From the NCBI GenBank assembly GCA_005804005.1, contig SYPI01000063.1:1-6201 (forward strand): a stretch of DNA of 6,201 bases, written 5' to 3'. The notes under the pieces are model-generated. The model was not told the DNA's origin. It saw nothing but the letters and a program-made list of their open reading frames with translations, and did no database searches. Below, in pieces: positions 5,334 to 6,201 of the stretch; the stretch's first letter is position 1; the number at the start of each line of letters is the position of its first letter. Position numbers and translations under genes: made by a program. Origin of the DNA: Planctomycetia bacterium. GTDB lineage: Bacteria; Planctomycetota; Phycisphaerae; Phycisphaerales; SM1A02.

Positions 5334-6201
5334 GCACTCGGCTGGTGGCTCATGTCCGGCGCCTGCTCAGCGATCACCTCACTCCGGTTTTGGCCTATCG
5401 GCGGCTGGTGGCGCCGGACGATCGGCTGGCGCCGAGTTTCCTCTTCGCGAGCGTTGAGCAGGGGGGCAAAGTCGGGCGGTACTCGCTCATCGGCGCGCGG
5501 CCCGCAGTCGAGGTGATCGCCAGTGGAGCACAGGCCACGATTCGCGATTCGCGCGCTGGCACGGTTCGTGAAGTTGAGTGCGCCGATCCGCTTGAACTGC
5601 CCCGCACCATTTGCCCGCCGTGTGTAGTGGATGCCGACGGCGCGTTGCCGCCAACCTTCACCGGCGGTTGGGTCGGCATGGCCGCCTTCGATGCCGTCCG
5701 CTGGCTGGAGCCATCCCATCTTTCGTTCGCCCGCGCCCCGGGGGATGACCGCAGCCTGCCAGATCTGCATTTCAGCCTCTACCGCGAGGTCGCCATCTTC
5801 GACCATGTCGAGCGCACCGTCACGCTGGTATCCACCGCCGACCCGGCCGAGCACGGCGGCTCGACAGAGCGGGCCCGGGAACAGGCCCGTTCTCAGGTGG
5901 ATGCAATGGTCCGCGCGTTGGCCGAGCCGGGCGTCTCGCTGTCTCATGGTGGTGTTGATCTGGACACATCGAAGCGGCCGGCCGCGCCTTCAGCCAACAC
6001 CTTCCCCCGCGCCCAGTTTCTGGCTGCCGTTGACCGGATCCGCGAGTACATCTCCGCCGGCGACGCCTTCCAGGTGGTGCTGAGCCAGCGCTTCGAACGC
6101 ACCACCAATGCCGACCCGTTCGATCTCTACCGCGCCCTGCGAGTGGTGAACCCGAGCCCGTATCAGATCTACCTGCAGGCCGAGGGCTGCATATTGGTGG
6201 C
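5330..6201 (+). CDS. trpE: Anthranilate synthase component I (C-terminus cut by window edge)
   Basis: TrpE makes anthranilate from chorismate, the first committed step of tryptophan synthesis, with ammonia supplied by TrpG. The 290 full codons cover the N-terminal domain and the start of the chorismate-binding domain. Recognisable segments are 'SFLFASVEQGGKVGRYSLIG' (36-55), 'GGWVGMAAFDAVRW' (112-125), 'IREYISAGDAFQVVLSQRFE' (237-256), 'DPFDLYRALRVVNPSPY' (262-278) and 'CILVA' at the edge. The last stretches are typical of TrpE rather than PabB. The usual tryptophan-binding LLES is L-F-A-S here (38-41), and the Met expected after NPSPY is Gln279, so feedback control may be altered. The start ATG overlaps the ruvC stop (ATGA) and has AGGGGA 5 nt upstream. 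The catalytic residues near the C-terminus lie outside the window. Confidence 0.95.
   Translation, partial: MSTRLVAHVRRLLSDHLTPVLAYRRLVAPDDRLAPSFLFASVEQGGKVGRYSLIGARPAVEVIASGAQATIRDSRAGTVREVECADPLELPRTICPPCVVDADGALPPTFTGGWVGMAAFDAVRWLEPSHLSFARAPGDDRSLPDLHFSLYREVAIFDHVERTVTLVSTADPAEHGGSTERAREQARSQVDAMVRALAEPGVSLSHGGVDLDTSKRPAAPSANTFPRAQFLAAVDRIREYISAGDAFQVVLSQRFERTTNADPFDLYRALRVVNPSPYQIYLQAEGCILV

Noticed and set aside
5093..5947. Long minus-strand open frame (284 residues) opposite ruvC and trpE
   Set aside because: It covers parts of two clearly conserved plus-strand genes, shows no domain, and long antisense frames are expected at this GC content.

Overview
The window is a GC-rich, gene-dense stretch of bacterial chromosome. 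It most likely comes from a planctomycete, and probably from the Phycisphaerae side of that phylum. The best clue is the secreted protein at 1699-2529. It ends in two dockerin-like calcium loops, each followed by a 'GGDL...L..WG' tail, a C-terminal arrangement very common in exported planctomycete proteins. Other family members in the window fit the same origin: a stand-alone tandem ACT protein, a two-part 6-pyruvoyl-tetrahydropterin synthase and a YdjY-type lipoprotein. No tRNA, rRNA, CRISPR array, insertion sequence or phage gene was found.

Layout from left to right. (1) A DUF885-family putative metallopeptidase on the minus strand runs off the left edge (1-1592). (2) A short divergent intergenic region, carrying two TTGGCA hexamers that point away from each other, separates it from (3) the exported dockerin-tailed protein (1699-2529). 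(4) A hairpin at 2572-2593 may end that transcript. (5) A tandem ACT-domain protein (2630-3100, plus strand) meets (6) a 6-pyruvoyl-tetrahydropterin synthase-like enzyme (3097-3885, minus strand) tail to tail, with their stop codons sharing the palindrome CTAG. (7) The 197-bp region 3886-4082 is the most regulatory-looking stretch. It holds a perfect 8-bp dyad, a consensus TTGACA -35 box with a plausible -10, and, only about 20 nt after the predicted start, a strong intrinsic terminator. (8) A plus-strand cluster follows: YdjY-like lipoprotein (4083-4793), ruvC (4803-5333) and the start of trpE (5330 to the right edge), with a 9-nt gap and then an ATGA overlap.

How the genes relate. The lipoprotein, ruvC and trpE are spaced like one transcription unit but belong to unrelated processes: cell envelope, Holliday junction resolution and tryptophan synthesis. 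The other genes look individually transcribed. No pathway-level system or clear new defence or mobile module is visible. The observations most worth following are the dyad/promoter/terminator cluster at 3931-4053, the apparently degenerate first T-fold half of the pterin synthase, and changed residues in the expected tryptophan-binding pocket of TrpE.
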